From assembly GCF_002741035.1 (NCBI RefSeq), contig NZ_CP016808.1:2651001-2715000 (forward strand): DNA of 64,000 nt. The letters run 5' to 3'. The notes under the pieces were generated by a model, which did no database searches, had not been told where the DNA came from, and was given only the letters and a program-made list of their open reading frames with translations. Made by a program: the position numbers and the translations under genes. Of this stretch, positions 63,574 to 64,000 are shown one piece after another. Position 1 is the first letter of the stretch. Each line of letters begins with the position of its first letter. The DNA is from Paenibacillus sp. BIHB 4019. Its GTDB lineage: Bacteria; Bacillota; Bacilli; Paenibacillales; Paenibacillaceae.

Positions 63574-64000
63574 GTGGAAATGAACCAAGCGGAAACAGCT
63601 GCAGCTTCACCTGCCCAAACCGAACGAATGATTACGCTAATTGATGAAATTACCGCCCATAACTACCAGTATTACACGCTTGATCAGCCGTCCATTGACG
63701 ATGCTGATTATGACAAGCTTTATGATGAGCTGGTCGCATTGGAGAAGGAGACGGGAACCGTGCTGCCGGATTCGCCAACACAACGTGTTGGTGGAGAGCT
63801 TCTTAAGGGCTTTGAGCCGCATCGTCACCGTGCCAAGCTGTGGAGCTTGGACAAGGCGCAAAACATTGAAGGGCTGCATGCCTGGAACCAGCGGATGCTG
63901 CGGGCGGTAAACGATTATAATACGAAAAATCCAGATGTTGATCCGCTCCCAGACCCAAGCTATGTTATTGAGCTGAAGTTCGATGGATTGACGCTGAATC
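63574..64000 (+). CDS. ligA: NAD-dependent DNA ligase LigA (3' end outside window)
   Basis: 142 codons are visible. The N-terminal Ia domain has YQYYTLDQPSIDDADYDKLY (the NMN-binding Y-x-x-x-D-x-P and DADYDKL motifs), SPTQRVGG and WSLDKAQNIEGL in place of the usual SLDNAF. The adenylation motif I is IELKFDGLTL with the catalytic Lys of KxDG. GTG 63574 has AAGGGGA eight bases upstream; ATG 63580 is six bases later. 26 bases after pcrA, so co-transcribed. The frame stays open to the window end. Confidence 0.93.
   Translation, partial: MEMNQAETAAASPAQTERMITLIDEITAHNYQYYTLDQPSIDDADYDKLYDELVALEKETGTVLPDSPTQRVGGELLKGFEPHRHRAKLWSLDKAQNIEGLHAWNQRMLRAVNDYNTKNPDVDPLPDPSYVIELKFDGLTLN

Overview
The window looks like chromosomal DNA of a Paenibacillus-type member of the Bacillales. 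The evidence is the strong AGGAGG-type ribosome binding sites, frequent TTG/GTG starts, sigma-A-like promoters, lipoprotein and SLH-like surface proteins, and gene order. hpf-secA-prfB-yitT-type-ftsE-ftsX-(M23)-ctpB-minJ-uvrB-uvrA runs parallel to the Bacillus subtilis block hpf-secA-prfB-yvjA-cccB-ftsE-ftsX-ctpB-minJ...uvrB-uvrA. The arginine cluster, an amidase gene and a vanW gene are interposed between the yitT-type gene and ftsE. No rRNA, tRNA, IS element, prophage or CRISPR array was seen.

Region by region. (1) 1-5102: the 3' part of a very large surface-type protein made of 18 visible tandem ~93-residue modules (279 bp), open at the left edge. (2) 5273-13859: nine tightly packed, mostly overlapping genes for a CMP-legionaminic-acid-type nonulosonic acid pathway by the GDP-linked route (legB, legC, legG/neuC, legI/neuB, a neuD-type acetyltransferase, ptmE, ptmF, ptmB/legF, ptmA), richer in A+T than the housekeeping part. 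(3) 13993-19262: cold-shock protein, long-form HPF, SecA, and RF2 with its programmed +1 frameshift. (4) 19464-28822: a YitT-type membrane protein and the whole ornithine/arginine pathway from the acetylglutamate step on (argC J B D F G H), with ARG-box-like sites before argC. (5) 28944-32612, minus strand: a secreted amidase and a VanW-family protein. (6) 32785-39018: ftsE, ftsX, a coiled-coil M23 peptidase, a CtpB-like protease and a MinJ-like PDZ membrane protein, i.e. division and cell-wall genes. (7) 39345-44276: uvrB and uvrA behind a promoter overlapped by a LexA-like site. (8) 44633-50391: a small membrane protein, a TetR regulator with its own operator, a polar amino-acid ABC importer, an OsmC protein, a CBS protein and a TIM-barrel sugar isomerase. 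(9) 50641-57285: a two-component system followed by an RND pump and its lipoprotein adaptor. (10) 57470-64000: a double-U32 protein, pcrB, pcrA and the start of ligA.

Two things stand out beyond ordinary annotation. The nonulosonate operon sits directly beside hpf-secA, where hag/fliD/fliS/fliT lie in B. subtilis, and is preceded by a sigma-D-like sequence; this suggests, but does not prove, a flagellin or surface-protein glycosylation role. Second, a short interspersed palindromic repeat occurs at three intergenic places (upstream of secA, upstream of ctpB, and in the leader of the amino-acid ABC ATPase). Functions are inferred from sequence motifs, family knowledge and context only; no database search was run.
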